Origin: Marinomonas sp. TW1
Lineage (GTDB): Bacteria; Pseudomonadota; Gammaproteobacteria; Pseudomonadales; Marinomonadaceae
Length of the DNA stretch: 64,000 nucleotides
Direction: 5' to 3'
Assembly (NCBI RefSeq): GCF_001625355.1
Contig: NZ_JSEE01000006.1
Coordinates: 124,001 to 188,000 of the forward strand
Shown piece by piece: positions 44,660-54,159 of the stretch (positions are counted from its first letter, which is position 1; every line of letters begins with the position of its first letter). The position numbers were made by a program, and so were the translations under genes. Under the pieces are notes generated by a model. That model made no database searches. It had not been told where the DNA came from and was given only the letters and a program-made list of their open reading frames with translations.

Positions 44660-45943
44660 ATGGGCTTAGCCATTTTACTGGGCTTATTTGCTCTGCTGAC
44701 CTTTGTCGGTGTACCTGTGGCGTTTGCATTGGGTATGGCAGCGATTTCAGCGTTTTTCTACGAAGGCCTGCCGTTAATGATTGGCTTCCAGCGTATCGTT
44801 GCGGGCACGTCTACTTTTTCACTGTTGGCGATTCCGTTCTTCATTTTTGCGGGTGAGTTAATGCTGCACGGCGGCATAGCCGCTCGACTAATTCGCTTGG
44901 CTTCTTCGGCTGTGGGTTGGATGCGTGGTGGTTTGGGGCAAGTTAATGTCTTTTCCAGCATGTTGTTTGGTGGCATTTCAGGTTCGGCCGTGGCGGATGT
45001 GTCGGCGCTTGGCTCTCTGTTGATACCGGTGATGAAAGAGAAAGGTTATGACGATGCGTATGCGGTCAATGTGACAGTGACATCCTCTATTGCTGGCATC
45101 ATGATTCCGCCGAGCCACAATATGATTTTGTATGTGGTGGCCGCAGGCGGTGGTATGTCTGTTGCGAGTCTTTTCATGGCTGGCATTGTGCCGGGGATTT
45201 TGATGTGTGTCTTACTGGGGTGTGTGGCTCGTTGGATGGCGATTCGTAACAACTACCCAACCGAACCGTTTGCCGGTTTGAAAGTCATTTTCATCGCGTT
45301 CTTAGCGTCATTCCCAGGTCTAATTACCGCCATTATTGTGGTGGGTGGCGCTTTGTCTGGTGTGTTTACTGTGACCGAATCCGGTGCCATTGGTGCGATT
45401 TACGCTGTATTGATTACCGCTCTGGTCTACCGTTCATTGACTCTACGTGATTTCTGGGTCGCGGTTATCCGCTCGGTTCGTACCACAGGTATGGTGATGA
45501 TTTTGGTTGGCTGCGCATCTGCTTTTGGTTACATGCTGGCGTTGTATGAAGTGCCGAAAGTCTTAGCCGCAGGGTTAACGGCCATATCCGATAACCCCAT
45601 CATCATCTTTTTGATGATGAATTTGATCTTATTGTTATTGGGCATGATTATGGACATGGCGGCCCTGATTTTGATCTGTACGCCGATCTTTTTGCCTGTG
45701 GCGGTGAGCTTAGGCATGGACCCTATCCAGTTTGGTATCATGTTGATGATGAACTTAGGTTTAGGTTTGTGTACGCCGCCAGTCGGTGGGTGTTTATTTG
45801 TCGGCTGTGCCATCGGTGAAGTACCGATTCAGCGTGCCGTGAAAAGCATTTGGCCATTTTATTTAGCCATCTTGTCCGCTTTAATCTTGGTGACATTTGT
45901 ACCGGCTATTTCTATGACATTACCTAATTGGATCAGTGGTTAA
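44660..45943 (+). CDS. TRAP transporter large permease DctM (uronate cluster)
   Basis: A 427-residue transport subunit with about twelve hydrophobic segments. The family motifs are SLLAIPFFIFAGELM, MLFGGISGSAVADVSALGSLLIPVMKEKGY, IAGIMIPPSHNMILY and LGLGLCTPPVGGCLFVG. It is the standard DctM length. It carries out sodium-driven uptake of the ligand delivered by DctP. Udh starts 10 bp after its stop, which ties the transporter to uronate oxidation. Confidence 0.95.
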   Translation: MGLAILLGLFALLTFVGVPVAFALGMAAISAFFYEGLPLMIGFQRIVAGTSTFSLLAIPFFIFAGELMLHGGIAARLIRLASSAVGWMRGGLGQVNVFSSMLFGGISGSAVADVSALGSLLIPVMKEKGYDDAYAVNVTVTSSIAGIMIPPSHNMILYVVAAGGGMSVASLFMAGIVPGILMCVLLGCVARWMAIRNNYPTEPFAGLKVIFIAFLASFPGLITAIIVVGGALSGVFTVTESGAIGAIYAVLITALVYRSLTLRDFWVAVIRSVRTTGMVMILVGCASAFGYMLALYEVPKVLAAGLTAISDNPIIIFLMMNLILLLLGMIMDMAALILICTPIFLPVAVSLGMDPIQFGIMLMMNLGLGLCTPPVGGCLFVGCAIGEVPIQRAVKSIWPFYLAILSALILVTFVPAISMTLPNWISG

Positions 45944-45953
45944 GGGGAAAGAG

Positions 45954-46754
45954 ATGAAACGAGTATTACTGACAGGTGCCGCGGGCACTTTGGGCAAAGC
46001 CATGCGTCGAACTCTGGCTGGTTGGGCGGAGGAGTTGGTGTTGTCTGACTTGGTCGAGATCACCGACTTAAAGCCGGACGAGTCTTTTCAAGCCTGTGAT
46101 CTGGCCGATTTTGATTCAGTAAATAACTTAGTGAAGGGGTGTGATGGCATTATCCACTTAGGTGGACAGTCCATTGAGGGGACATTTGAGAGCATTTTGA
46201 ATGGCAACTTGAAAGGGACTTATCACATTTATGAAGCGGCTCGTCAGCATCAGGTAACGCGTATTTTCTTTGCCAGCTCCAATCACGTAGTCGGCTTTCA
46301 TTCCCGTGAAACACGATTGGATGCGGACAGCCCTATGCGTCCAGACAGCTTGTATGGTGTGTCAAAAGGCTTTGGCGAGTTATTGGCGCGTTATTACTTC
46401 GAAAAATTTGGTATTGAATCGGCTCTGGTGCGCATCGGTAGTTGTTTGCCTAAGCCGATTGATCGACGCATGTTGTCGACCTGGTTAAGTGAAGAGGACA
46501 TGGCGGATTTAGTGAAGCGAGTGTTCAGTGTTAATCGCTTAGCTTGTACCGTGGTGTATGGTGCATCTAATAACCCTTGGTCTTGGTGGGATAACCGTAA
46601 GTCCAACTTCCTAGGGTGGCAGCCGAAAGATTCGTCGGCACATTTTGAGACCGAGGTATTGTCGCAAGACCCGTTAATGGATCGTGACCATCCCGCATTG
46701 TTATTCCAAGGAGGGTTCTTTGCCACTGCAGGCCACTTCGAAGACGATGATTAA
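45954..46754 (+). CDS. udh: Uronate dehydrogenase
   Basis: A 266-residue NAD-dependent extended-SDR enzyme oxidising D-galacturonate or D-glucuronate to the aldarolactone. The NAD motif is TGAAGTLG at 7-14. IIHLGGQSIEGTFESILNGN, FFASSNHVVG and the catalytic Y134-x3-K138 (YGVSK) follow. RIGSCLPKPIDRRMLSTWLS and WWDNRKSNFLGWQPKD match characterised uronate dehydrogenases closely. ATG 45954, with AGGGG 6 bp upstream, gives the family's exact length. It is the first step of the pathway and is co-transcribed with the TRAP genes. Confidence 0.94.
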   Translation: MKRVLLTGAAGTLGKAMRRTLAGWAEELVLSDLVEITDLKPDESFQACDLADFDSVNNLVKGCDGIIHLGGQSIEGTFESILNGNLKGTYHIYEAARQHQVTRIFFASSNHVVGFHSRETRLDADSPMRPDSLYGVSKGFGELLARYYFEKFGIESALVRIGSCLPKPIDRRMLSTWLSEEDMADLVKRVFSVNRLACTVVYGASNNPWSWWDNRKSNFLGWQPKDSSAHFETEVLSQDPLMDRDHPALLFQGGFFATAGHFEDDD

Positions 46755-46839
46755 CCGTAATGTTAGCTAACGCACTTTTTTAAATTTATTTCCTAATAAT
46801 GAAATTTTTGCCCTGCAACATGGGTAAGGGTTTCGTTTG

Positions 46840-46852
46840 CCCAAAATTTGGG
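46840..46852. promoter_or_regulatory. Palindrome upstream of kdgD
   Basis: CCCAAAATTTGGG is a perfect 6-1-6 palindrome 26 bp before the kdgD start in the 124-bp gap after udh. It differs from the GntR and KdgR-type signals in the window. It could be the operator of a separate kdgD promoter. Confidence 0.45.
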
Positions 46853-46878
46853 TATTTGAATAATAAGAGGACCCTTTT

Positions 46879-47790
46879 ATGGCACTTTCAATTGAGCAAA
46901 TTCGTTCATCTTTAAGCGACGGTTTACTGTCATTCCCAATCACGGATTTTGATGCGCAAGGACAGTTTCAAGCTGACACTTACAAACAGCGCATTGAGTG
47001 GTTTATTGAGCACGGTGTGTCGTCGGTATTTATTGCCGGTGGAACCGGGGAGTTCTTCTCCCTTGGGCTGGAAGAGTATCAAGAGATTTGTCGCATTGCG
47101 GTGGAAACGGTCGCTGGCCGAGTGCCGGTGATTGCCAGCGCTGGGCGGAGCGTCGTCGAGGCGCAAGCTTTTGTTAAGGTCGCAGAAGAAGCGGGCTGTG
47201 ATGGCATTTTATTGATGCCGCCGTTTTTGACCGAATGCCCAGAAGACGGTGTGGTGGAATACGCAACACAAATCATGCAAAGCAGCGCCATTCAATTTAT
47301 TTATTACAATCGCGCTAATGGCATTTTGAGTGCAGAAAATGTGAAGCAACTGGCGGCACAGAACCCTAACTTGATTGCCTTAAAAGACGGTGTGGGCAAT
47401 GTGGCGACGTTGAATGACATCATCAAAACGGTGGGCGATCGTTTGGTCTACATTGGCGGTGTGCCAACGGCGGAAATTTTTGCTGAGGCGTATTTGGCCA
47501 TTGGTGTGAATACTTATTCTTCTGCGGTATTTAATTTTATGCCAGACATGGCGAATCGTTTCTACAAAGCGCTACGAGCGGGTGAAAAAGCAACAGTAGA
47601 AGCCATTGTGAGGGACTTCTTTATTCCTTTTTGTCGTCTGCGTGATGAGAAAAAAGGCTACGCAGTGAGCTTGATTAAATCTGGCGCTAAATTAATTGGC
47701 CGTCCGGCGGGTGGGGTGCGTGCACCACTGACCATGCCGACTCAAGAGCAAGAAGCTCGCCTGCAAGCGCTCATCGAAGCGAATAAATAA
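46879..47790 (+). CDS. kdgD: 5-dehydro-4-deoxyglucarate dehydratase
   Basis: A 303-residue member of the dihydrodipicolinate synthase/N-acetylneuraminate lyase superfamily. VFIAGGTGEFFSLGLEEY carries the GTGE substrate motif. Y142-Y143 in IYYNRANG and the Schiff-base lysine K169 in NLIALKDGVGN are in place. It dehydrates and decarboxylates 5-keto-4-deoxyglucarate to 2-oxoglutarate semialdehyde. SLIKSGAKLIGRPAGGVRAPLTMP is characteristic of KdgD. The start follows AGAGGA. It is followed 60 bp later by the dehydrogenase for its product. Confidence 0.94.
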   Translation: MALSIEQIRSSLSDGLLSFPITDFDAQGQFQADTYKQRIEWFIEHGVSSVFIAGGTGEFFSLGLEEYQEICRIAVETVAGRVPVIASAGRSVVEAQAFVKVAEEAGCDGILLMPPFLTECPEDGVVEYATQIMQSSAIQFIYYNRANGILSAENVKQLAAQNPNLIALKDGVGNVATLNDIIKTVGDRLVYIGGVPTAEIFAEAYLAIGVNTYSSAVFNFMPDMANRFYKALRAGEKATVEAIVRDFFIPFCRLRDEKKGYAVSLIKSGAKLIGRPAGGVRAPLTMPTQEQEARLQALIEANK

Positions 47791-47850
47791 CCACCCTTTC
47801 AGACCGTCGGGTCTGGGGCGTTTTAAATGACTGAATTTGTGGAGAAGATA

Positions 47851-49431
47851 ATGCAGATTACGGGACATATGCTGATCGGACAACGCTCAGTACAAGGCCA
47901 CAAAAAAGCCATTCGAGCATTGAATCCAGCCACCAATGAGCTTCTGCAACCTGAGTTTTTAGGAGGGGACCAACAGCATGTTGATCAGGCGGTGGCATTG
48001 GCTTGGCAAGCATTTGATGAGTATCGTGCGATGGATAACGAACGCCGAGCCGTGTTTTTGGAAACCATTGCGGACGAAATATTGGCGTTGGGCGATCTGC
48101 TTGTGACGCGAGCGGTGGCGGAAACCGGTCTGCCACAAGCTCGTATTGAAGGTGAGCGTGGTCGGACTATGGGGCAATTGCGCCTATTTGCTTCGGTGGT
48201 ACGTATGGGGAAATTTCTCGATGCGCGTATTGACCCCGCGCTTCCTGATAGGGCGCCACTGCCACGAGCGGATCTACGTTTTCAAAAAATTCCATTGGGG
48301 CCGGTGGCGGTATTCGGGGCCAGTAATTTTCCGTTAGCCTTCTCTGTGGCTGGCGGTGACACAGCTTCTGCTTTGGCAGCCGGTTGTCCTGTGGTGGTAA
48401 AGGCGCATTCAGCTCACCCTGGGACATCTGAGTTGGTTGGTCGTGCGATTCAGCAAGCGGTGAAAAAGTGTCAAATGCCAGACGGTGTGTTTTCTTTGCT
48501 GTTTGGTGCGGGCGCAGATGTTGGTGGGGCGCTTGTGGCGCATCCTCACATTAAAGCAGTGGGGTTTACTGGTTCCCGTTCAGGGGGCGTAGCCTTGATG
48601 AATATTGCAGCGAATCGCCCTGAACCGATTCCGGTTTATGCGGAAATGAGCAGTATTAACCCTGTTTTTATGATGCCAAACAAACTGGCTCACTCAGCCA
48701 AAACGGTGGCGTCGGGTTTTGTGGCTTCGTTGGCCATGGGGGCTGGACAATTTTGTACCAATCCAGGCTTGGTGGTGGTGATGGATGGGCCTGATGGTGA
48801 GGATTTTTTGCAGCAGGTGGCGGAAGAGACTCAAGCATTGGGGACGCAAACCATGCTTAGTCCGGGTATTTATCAAGCTTATTGTGATGGTGTGAACAGC
48901 TTGGTGGAGCATGATGGCGTGAGTTTGTTGGCACAATCGGCCAGCTTGGATTTGCCAAATCAATGTCGGGCACACGTCTTTGTTACGCAAGCGGCGACTT
49001 TTTTAGCGGATAAGCGTTTGGAAGGTGAGGTATTTGGTTCGACTTCTTTGGTGATTAAGTGCCAGAGCCTTGATGAATATCGTCAATTAGCTGAGCACTT
49101 TGAAGGTCAACTGACCATCACCATTCAGATGGATGATGCGGACAGCGATGCGGTAAGGGCGTTGTTGCCCGTGTTTGAGCGCAAAGCTGGACGTTTATTG
49201 TGTAACGGTTACCCAACTGGGGTTGAGGTGTGTCAGGCCATGGTGCACGGTGGGCCTTTCCCTGCCACATCAGACAGTCGCTCTACCTCGGTGGGCAGTG
49301 CTGCCATTGAGCGCTTCTTACGTCCTGTGTGCTATCAGGATTTCCCTGCGAGTTTGTTACCAAACAGCGTGCGAGACGATAACCCGTTGGCGATTCCACA
49401 ATTGGTCGACAGTAAATTGACGTTGGCTTAA
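47851..49431 (+). CDS. 2-oxoglutarate semialdehyde dehydrogenase (KGSADH, NADP-type)
   Basis: A 526-residue aldehyde dehydrogenase. The catalytic Cys302 is in [10 protein letters not shown], the general base E265 in [11 protein letters not shown], and the cofactor region is [47 protein letters not shown] and the length match the group-III KGSADH enzymes found in aldarate pathways. It oxidises 2-oxoglutarate semialdehyde to 2-oxoglutarate, feeding the TCA cycle. ATG 47851 with GGAGAAG is preferred over ATG 47827. A strong terminator closes the operon. Confidence 0.93.
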   Translation: MQITGHMLIGQRSVQGHKKAIRALNPATNELLQPEFLGGDQQHVDQAVALAWQAFDEYRAMDNERRAVFLETIADEILALGDLLVTRAVAETGLPQARIEGERGRTMGQLRLFASVVRMGKFLDARIDPALPDRAPLPRADLRFQKIPLGPVAVFGASNFPLAFSVAGGDTASALAAGCPVVVKAHSAHPGTSELVGRAIQQAVKKCQMPDGVFSLLFGAGADVGGALVAHPHIKAVGFTGSRSGGVALMNIAANRPEPIPVYAEMSSINPVFMMPNKLAHSAKTVASGFVASLAMGAGQFCTNPGLVVVMDGPDGEDFLQQVAEETQALGTQTMLSPGIYQAYCDGVNSLVEHDGVSLLAQSASLDLPNQCRAHVFVTQAATFLADKRLEGEVFGSTSLVIKCQSLDEYRQLAEHFEGQLTITIQMDDADSDAVRALLPVFERKAGRLLCNGYPTGVEVCQAMVHGGPFPATSDSRSTSVGSAAIERFLRPVCYQDFPASLLPNSVRDDNPLAIPQLVDSKLTLA

Positions 49432-49481
49432 TGACATCGACAGCAATCGAATAAAAGTGACATTTGGTTAGGTGTCACATC

Positions 49482-49508
49482 AGCGAGGCTTCGGCCTCGC
49501 TTTTTTTT
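49482..49508 (+). terminator. Rho-independent terminator of the oxidative uronate operon
   Basis: AGCGAGGC, TTCG tetraloop, GCCTCGCT, then a run of T residues. A second hairpin (GTGACA/TGTCAC, 49457-49478) precedes it. Confidence 0.96.
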
Positions 49509-49592
49509 GCTTCGTTTTTGCTCAGAAAACGACGCTAGGTCAGGTGATGGCAGGCTTCTAGAGAGAGGAGAAAGGTGGTGCTGAAAAGTGCC

Positions 49593-49629
49593 AATCATTT
49601 TTTTGAAAAAGCATTTCAAAAAAATGATT
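49593..49629. promoter_or_regulatory. KdgR-type operator within a perfect 16-bp inverted repeat, upstream of the ABC operon
   Basis: AATCATTTTTTTGAAA and TTTCAAAAAAATGATT are perfect complements around AAGCA. The core TGAAA-AAGCA-TTTCA (49604-49618) has the form TGAAA-N5-TTTCA of KdgR boxes in enterobacteria. The same form recurs upstream of kduD. It lies about 90 bp before the first permease gene. Confidence 0.75.
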
Positions 49630-49707
49630 AAAGTCATTGAAAAAATGAAATACCTACACTACTATCGAAAATGCAACCTTAATAACAACAAAATAGAGTT
49701 GATCGAT

Positions 49708-50589
49708 ATGTATGAAAACCGACGGTTAGGCTTGGCCTATATCAGCCCCTACATAATTGGATTGCTGGTGTTTACCGCTTTTCCATTTTTGTCGTCTTTG
49801 ATCATTAGTTTCACCGACTATGATCTGATTAATCCGCCGGAATACATCGGTTTGGATAACTACCGCTATATGCTGGATGACGATACTTTTTATAAGTCGA
49901 TGGGCGTGACCTTCGCTTATGTCTTTCTAACGATTCCCCTCAAATTGGCGTTCGCCTTGTTTATTGCCTTCGTGCTGAACTTTAAATTACGTGGCATTAA
50001 ATTTTTCCGAACGGCTTATTACATTCCGTCCATTTTGGGCAGCAGTGTGGCCATTGCCGTTTTGTGGCGGGCAATTTTCTCTCTCGATGGCTTACTGAAT
50101 AGCTTCATAGGGGTCTTTGGTGTTGAGCCGATTTCTTGGTTAGGTGAGCCGGTATTTGCCATGTTCTCAGTCACTTTATTGCGTGTGTGGCAGTTTGGTT
50201 CGGCTATGGTGATCTTCCTCGCGGCGTTGCAAAGTGTGCCCCAGTCACAATACGAAGCGGCCATGATTGATGGGGCGTCTAAGTGGCAAATGTTTACTAA
50301 GATCACGGTGCCACTGATTACGCCGGTGATTTTCTTTAACTTCATCATGCAGACGACTCAGGCTTTCCAAGAATTTACCGCGCCTTATGTGATTACTGGT
50401 GGTGGTCCTGCGAAGTCGACTTATCTGTTCTCTTTGTACATTTACGAAACTGCCTTTAAGTATTTTGATTTAGGCTACGGCAGTGCCTTGGCATGGGTGT
50501 TGTTTGTGGCAGTGGCGATTTTTACTGCGATTTCCTTTAAGTCTTCGAAATACTGGGTGTTCTACTCTGGTGATAAGGGTGGTAAATAA
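49708..50589 (+). CDS. Sugar ABC transporter permease (MalF-like, TogM-type)
   Basis: A 293-residue permease with six membrane helices. It opens with the carbohydrate-permease N-terminus (RRLGLAYISPYIIGLLVFTAFPFLSSLIISFTDYDL, about 5-40). The EAA loop is QYEAAMIDGASKWQMFTKITVPLITPVIFF. ATG 49708 gives the usual length; longer readings run into the operator hairpin. It pairs with the next permease to import an oligosaccharide, probably an oligouronide (see the binding protein). Confidence 0.93.
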   Translation: MYENRRLGLAYISPYIIGLLVFTAFPFLSSLIISFTDYDLINPPEYIGLDNYRYMLDDDTFYKSMGVTFAYVFLTIPLKLAFALFIAFVLNFKLRGIKFFRTAYYIPSILGSSVAIAVLWRAIFSLDGLLNSFIGVFGVEPISWLGEPVFAMFSVTLLRVWQFGSAMVIFLAALQSVPQSQYEAAMIDGASKWQMFTKITVPLITPVIFFNFIMQTTQAFQEFTAPYVITGGGPAKSTYLFSLYIYETAFKYFDLGYGSALAWVLFVAVAIFTAISFKSSKYWVFYSGDKGGK

Positions 50590-50591
50590 AC

Positions 50592-51500
50592 ATGACTAAA
50601 TTATTCATAGATAAATCCACCACGGGCGTGATTGATAACGATCGTTTCTTACGTGTGCAAATGCGCAAGCAAAAGATTGGCGCTGGCATTCGCTACTTTG
50701 TTCTTTTGTTTTGTGGTTTGGTGATGCTGTATCCCTTGTTTTGGATGTTTTCAGCCTCGTTCAAACCCAATCATGAAATCTTCAGTTCGTTGAGCTTATG
50801 GCCTAATGAATTTTCATTGGACGGTTTCATTAATGGTTGGAATACGGGAACCGAATACACCTTCGGGCGTTTCTTTATAAACACTCTCTATTACGTGGTG
50901 CCGAAAGTCATCTTAACGGTGATTTCGTCCGTCATTGTGGCGTACGGTTTTGCCCGCTTTGATATTCCCTTTAAGAAATTTTGGTTCGTTACCTTGGTCG
51001 CCACCATTTTGCTGCCGACGTCTGTGTTATTGATTCCGCAATACTTGATGTTCCGTGAAATGGGCATGTTGGACAGCTATATGCCTTTGTATCTGCCGAT
51101 GGCCTTTGCGACGCAAGGTTTCTTTGTCTTTATGTTGATTCAATTCCTACGGGGCTTACCAACGGACATGGAAGAAGCCGCAATGATTGACGGGTGCAAC
51201 TCTTTCCAACTGCTTTGGTACATAGTGGTGCCGATGCTAAAACCGGCGATTATTTCCGTGGCCTTGTTCCAGTTTATGTGGTCCGTGAACGACTTTTTAG
51301 GTCCATTGATCTACATCTCAAGTGTTGAAAAATACCCTATCGCACTCGCGTTAAAACTCTCCATTGATGTCACTGAAGGGACTCAATGGAATGAAATTCT
51401 TGCCATGGCATCGATTGCCATCGTTCCGTCAATTGTCGTCTTCCTGATCGCGCAAAACTATTTTGTGGAAGGAATTACCTCCGGTGGAGTTAAAGGTTAG
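50592..51500 (+). CDS. Sugar ABC transporter permease (MalG-like, TogN-type)
   Basis: A 302-residue permease with six helices and a MalG-like arrangement. LMLYPLFWMFSASFKPNHEIF is near the N-terminus and the EAA loop is DMEEAAMIDGCNSFQLLWYIVVPMLKPA. It starts 2 bp after the first permease gene and is followed after 9 bp by the ATPase gene, so the operon is tightly packed. Confidence 0.94.
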   Translation: MTKLFIDKSTTGVIDNDRFLRVQMRKQKIGAGIRYFVLLFCGLVMLYPLFWMFSASFKPNHEIFSSLSLWPNEFSLDGFINGWNTGTEYTFGRFFINTLYYVVPKVILTVISSVIVAYGFARFDIPFKKFWFVTLVATILLPTSVLLIPQYLMFREMGMLDSYMPLYLPMAFATQGFFVFMLIQFLRGLPTDMEEAAMIDGCNSFQLLWYIVVPMLKPAIISVALFQFMWSVNDFLGPLIYISSVEKYPIALALKLSIDVTEGTQWNEILAMASIAIVPSIVVFLIAQNYFVEGITSGGVKG

Positions 51501-51509
51501 GTAGTTATT

Positions 51510-52649
51510 ATGTCTAAAGTTGTATTAGAAAATTTAACGAAAGTGTATTCGAACGGTTTTAAAGCGGTTCATGGGATTAATCTGGAAATTGAGGACGGTG
51601 AGTTCTTGGTGGTGATCGGTCCTTCGGGCTGTGCTAAATCCACCACGTTACGTATGTTGGCGGGTTTGGAATCCATCTCTGGCGGCACCATTAATATTGG
51701 TGGTCGTACCGTGAATAACTTACCTCCAAAAGACCGTGGCATTGCTATGGTGTTCCAAAACTACGCCTTGTATCCACACATGAGTGTGCGTGAAAACTTA
51801 GGCTTCGGTTTGAAACTGGCTAAAGTCAGCAAGGAAGACATTGAGAAACAAGTGAATGAAGCCGCTGAGTTGCTGGAGTTAACGCCTTTGTTGGATCGTT
51901 TACCTCGCCAATTGTCTGGTGGTCAGGCGCAACGTGTGGCGGTGGGGCGAGCCATTGTGAAACGTCCACAGGTGTTCTTGTTCGATGAACCCTTGTCTAA
52001 CTTGGATGCAAAGTTACGCGCTTCCATGCGAGTGCGTATTTCGGATTTGCATAACACGCTCAAGAAAACCAACCGCTCTGCAACGAGTGTGTATGTTACT
52101 CATGATCAGACCGAAGCCATGACCATGGGGGATCGTATTTGTGTCATGAAAGATGGTCATATCATGCAAGTAGATACCCCTGCCAATTTGTATAAATACC
52201 CACAAAATCTATTTGTTGCTGGTTTTATTGGTGCGCCAGAAATGAACATGGTGGACGCGGATTTGTCACGCAATGATCAGGATGATTATCACCTGTCTTT
52301 GAATGAACAAGGGCTGACTTTGCCCGCTGAAAAAGCACAGGAAGTGGCGAATAAATTCACCTCTGATGTGGTGTTTGGTATTCGTCCTGAGTTTATTAAG
52401 TTGGCCGATGAGAACTCACCACAAGGTGAGGTGGTTAAAGGGATAGTGGTTCGTATGGAGAACATGGGCGCAGAATTTTATGTGCATTTCTCTGTAGACG
52501 GTGAGAAGAAAGAAATGTGCGCGCGCATTCCATCTGACATCGTAGAAGCACAGCTTTGGAATTCAAAAGGTAAGGCGCAATTGTTTCATTTTGAAATGAG
52601 TAATGCCCATATTTTTGATAAGCAAACTGAGGAAAATATTTCTCTCTAA
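51510..52649 (+). CDS. Sugar ABC transporter ATPase (MsmK/UgpC-like, TogA-type)
   Basis: A 379-residue ATPase with a C-terminal TOBE regulatory domain, as in carbohydrate importers. Walker A reads GPSGCAKST at 37-45: alanine replaces the usual glycine just before the lysine. The signature LSGGQAQR, Walker B VFLFDEPLSNLDAK and switch region YVTHDQTEAMTMGDRI are normal. It energises the two permeases upstream. A small hairpin at 52647-52668 overlaps its stop and separates it from the binding protein gene. Confidence 0.94.
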   Translation: MSKVVLENLTKVYSNGFKAVHGINLEIEDGEFLVVIGPSGCAKSTTLRMLAGLESISGGTINIGGRTVNNLPPKDRGIAMVFQNYALYPHMSVRENLGFGLKLAKVSKEDIEKQVNEAAELLELTPLLDRLPRQLSGGQAQRVAVGRAIVKRPQVFLFDEPLSNLDAKLRASMRVRISDLHNTLKKTNRSATSVYVTHDQTEAMTMGDRICVMKDGHIMQVDTPANLYKYPQNLFVAGFIGAPEMNMVDADLSRNDQDDYHLSLNEQGLTLPAEKAQEVANKFTSDVVFGIRPEFIKLADENSPQGEVVKGIVVRMENMGAEFYVHFSVDGEKKEMCARIPSDIVEAQLWNSKGKAQLFHFEMSNAHIFDKQTEENISL

Positions 52650-52668
52650 CGGCTTTTATGTGCCGTTA
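52647..52668 (+). other. Intra-operon hairpin before the sugar-binding protein gene
   Basis: TAACGGC and GCCGTTA form a perfect 7-bp stem around an 8-nt loop and include the ATPase stop codon. No T-run follows. It may stabilise the downstream binding-protein mRNA after processing. Confidence 0.5.
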
Positions 52669-52730
52669 TAGCTGGGCTTGAGCGGTGCTAAAAAGTTTTA
52701 ACATGATGTTATAAAACGAGGAAAGCAAGC

Positions 52731-54017
52731 ATGAAAATAAAAACAATAGCGATGTTAGTTGGACTGGCGTCTGCTGGTTCAATGGTCAGCACCCATGCCA
52801 ATGCAGAAGATCTGCGTATGTCGTGGTGGGGAGGGAATTCCCGACATGCGGCGACGAATGCCGCCGTGAAAGAGTTCGAAAAAGTGAATCCCAACATCAG
52901 TGTCAAAACAGAATACACAGGTTGGGGCGGTCACTTGGAGCGTTTGACGACACAAATCGCCGGTAATACTGAGCCAGATCTGATGCAGACTAACTGGAAC
53001 TGGATGCCTATTTTTTCCCGTCGTGGTGATGGGTTCAAAGATCTACGTGATTACAGCGACATTCTAGATCTGAGCCAGTTTGATGAAGCTGCGTTAGCGG
53101 CGGGTACCAATAACGGTAAGTTAAATGGCATTCCAATCTCTATGGCGGCTCGTATTTTCTATTTCAACAAGGACATTTGGGATAAAGCCGGTTTGCCTTA
53201 CCCTGTGACTTGGGATGATTTTATGAAAGCCGGTCCCGTTTTCAAACAAAAGCTCGGCGAAAAGTTTTATCCACTCGTGCTTGAAGGTCGTGATGTGATT
53301 GCCATGAATCGATCTTATATGGTCCAAAAATATGGCATTCCAATGATCGACGAAGAAAAGAAAAAGATTGCCTATTCAGATGAGCAAATGTTGGAGTTCT
53401 TCAAATTGTATGAAGACATGGTGAAAAACCATGTCGCGCCGAGCAGCAAATACATTGCCGGTTTTGGTGCCGCTAACCTTTATGAACATAAGCCTTGGAT
53501 TAATGGTGAATGGGCTGGTTTGTACATGTGGAACTCGGCGATTAACAAGTACAACGATAACCTTAAACCGCCGATGTCACTTGAGTTAGGTTTCTACCCA
53601 CAAATGAAAGGGGCGACCGATGCGGGTTTGTTTTATAAACCCGCGCAAATGTTCTCTATTGGTAAAAACAGCGACCAGCCAGAAGTGGCGGCAAAATTAC
53701 TGAATTTCATCCTTAATGAGCCAGCTGGTTACAAAGCCATGGGCTTAGCACGAGGTGTGCCTTTGAGTTTGGCAGCTCGTCGTGCCTTGATGTTAGATGG
53801 CACCATTAAAGAGTCAGATCTTTCTGTTGCTGGTTTGGCACAAATCAACGACTTACCGAAGCAATTGCAAACCTCGGCTTACTTCGAGAACCCACAATTT
53901 GTCAGTTTGTTTCAAGAGCTCATTGAGAAAATGGACCAAGGACAAATTACCGTGGAAGAAGCGGCTGAGGACTTCATCAAGCAAGGTAATCGTATCTTGC
54001 GTCGAGCGATGCGCTAA
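52731..54017 (+). CDS. Family 1 sugar-binding protein (TogB-like, probable oligouronide)
   Basis: A 428-residue periplasmic binding protein with a signal peptide cleaved after A25 (ANA). The mature N-terminus LRMSWWGGNSRHAATNAAVKEFEKVNPNI and the stretch TEYTGWGGHLERLTTQIAGNTEPDLMQTNWNWMPIFS resemble TogB of pectinolytic bacteria, the oligogalacturonide-binding protein. This is from memory of the family and not from a search. The order permease-permease-ATPase-binding protein equals togMNAB. The KdgR-type operator and the neighbouring kduD support a uronide ligand. Alginate-derived oligomers are a marine alternative. Confidence 0.86.
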   Translation: MKIKTIAMLVGLASAGSMVSTHANAEDLRMSWWGGNSRHAATNAAVKEFEKVNPNISVKTEYTGWGGHLERLTTQIAGNTEPDLMQTNWNWMPIFSRRGDGFKDLRDYSDILDLSQFDEAALAAGTNNGKLNGIPISMAARIFYFNKDIWDKAGLPYPVTWDDFMKAGPVFKQKLGEKFYPLVLEGRDVIAMNRSYMVQKYGIPMIDEEKKKIAYSDEQMLEFFKLYEDMVKNHVAPSSKYIAGFGAANLYEHKPWINGEWAGLYMWNSAINKYNDNLKPPMSLELGFYPQMKGATDAGLFYKPAQMFSIGKNSDQPEVAAKLLNFILNEPAGYKAMGLARGVPLSLAARRALMLDGTIKESDLSVAGLAQINDLPKQLQTSAYFENPQFVSLFQELIEKMDQGQITVEEAAEDFIKQGNRILRRAMR

Positions 54018-54159
54018 TCATAGGGCAGTGCGGCTTAAATAGGTCGCGCTGCTGTTCAGCAAGCCTGGACGCTTGTTTGAATTTTTAGGGCGCTGCTTTT
54101 CATTCTTATGGTGATTGATTCATAGCCATAGTCGTGAATTTTTTTGTTATTTAATTAAT

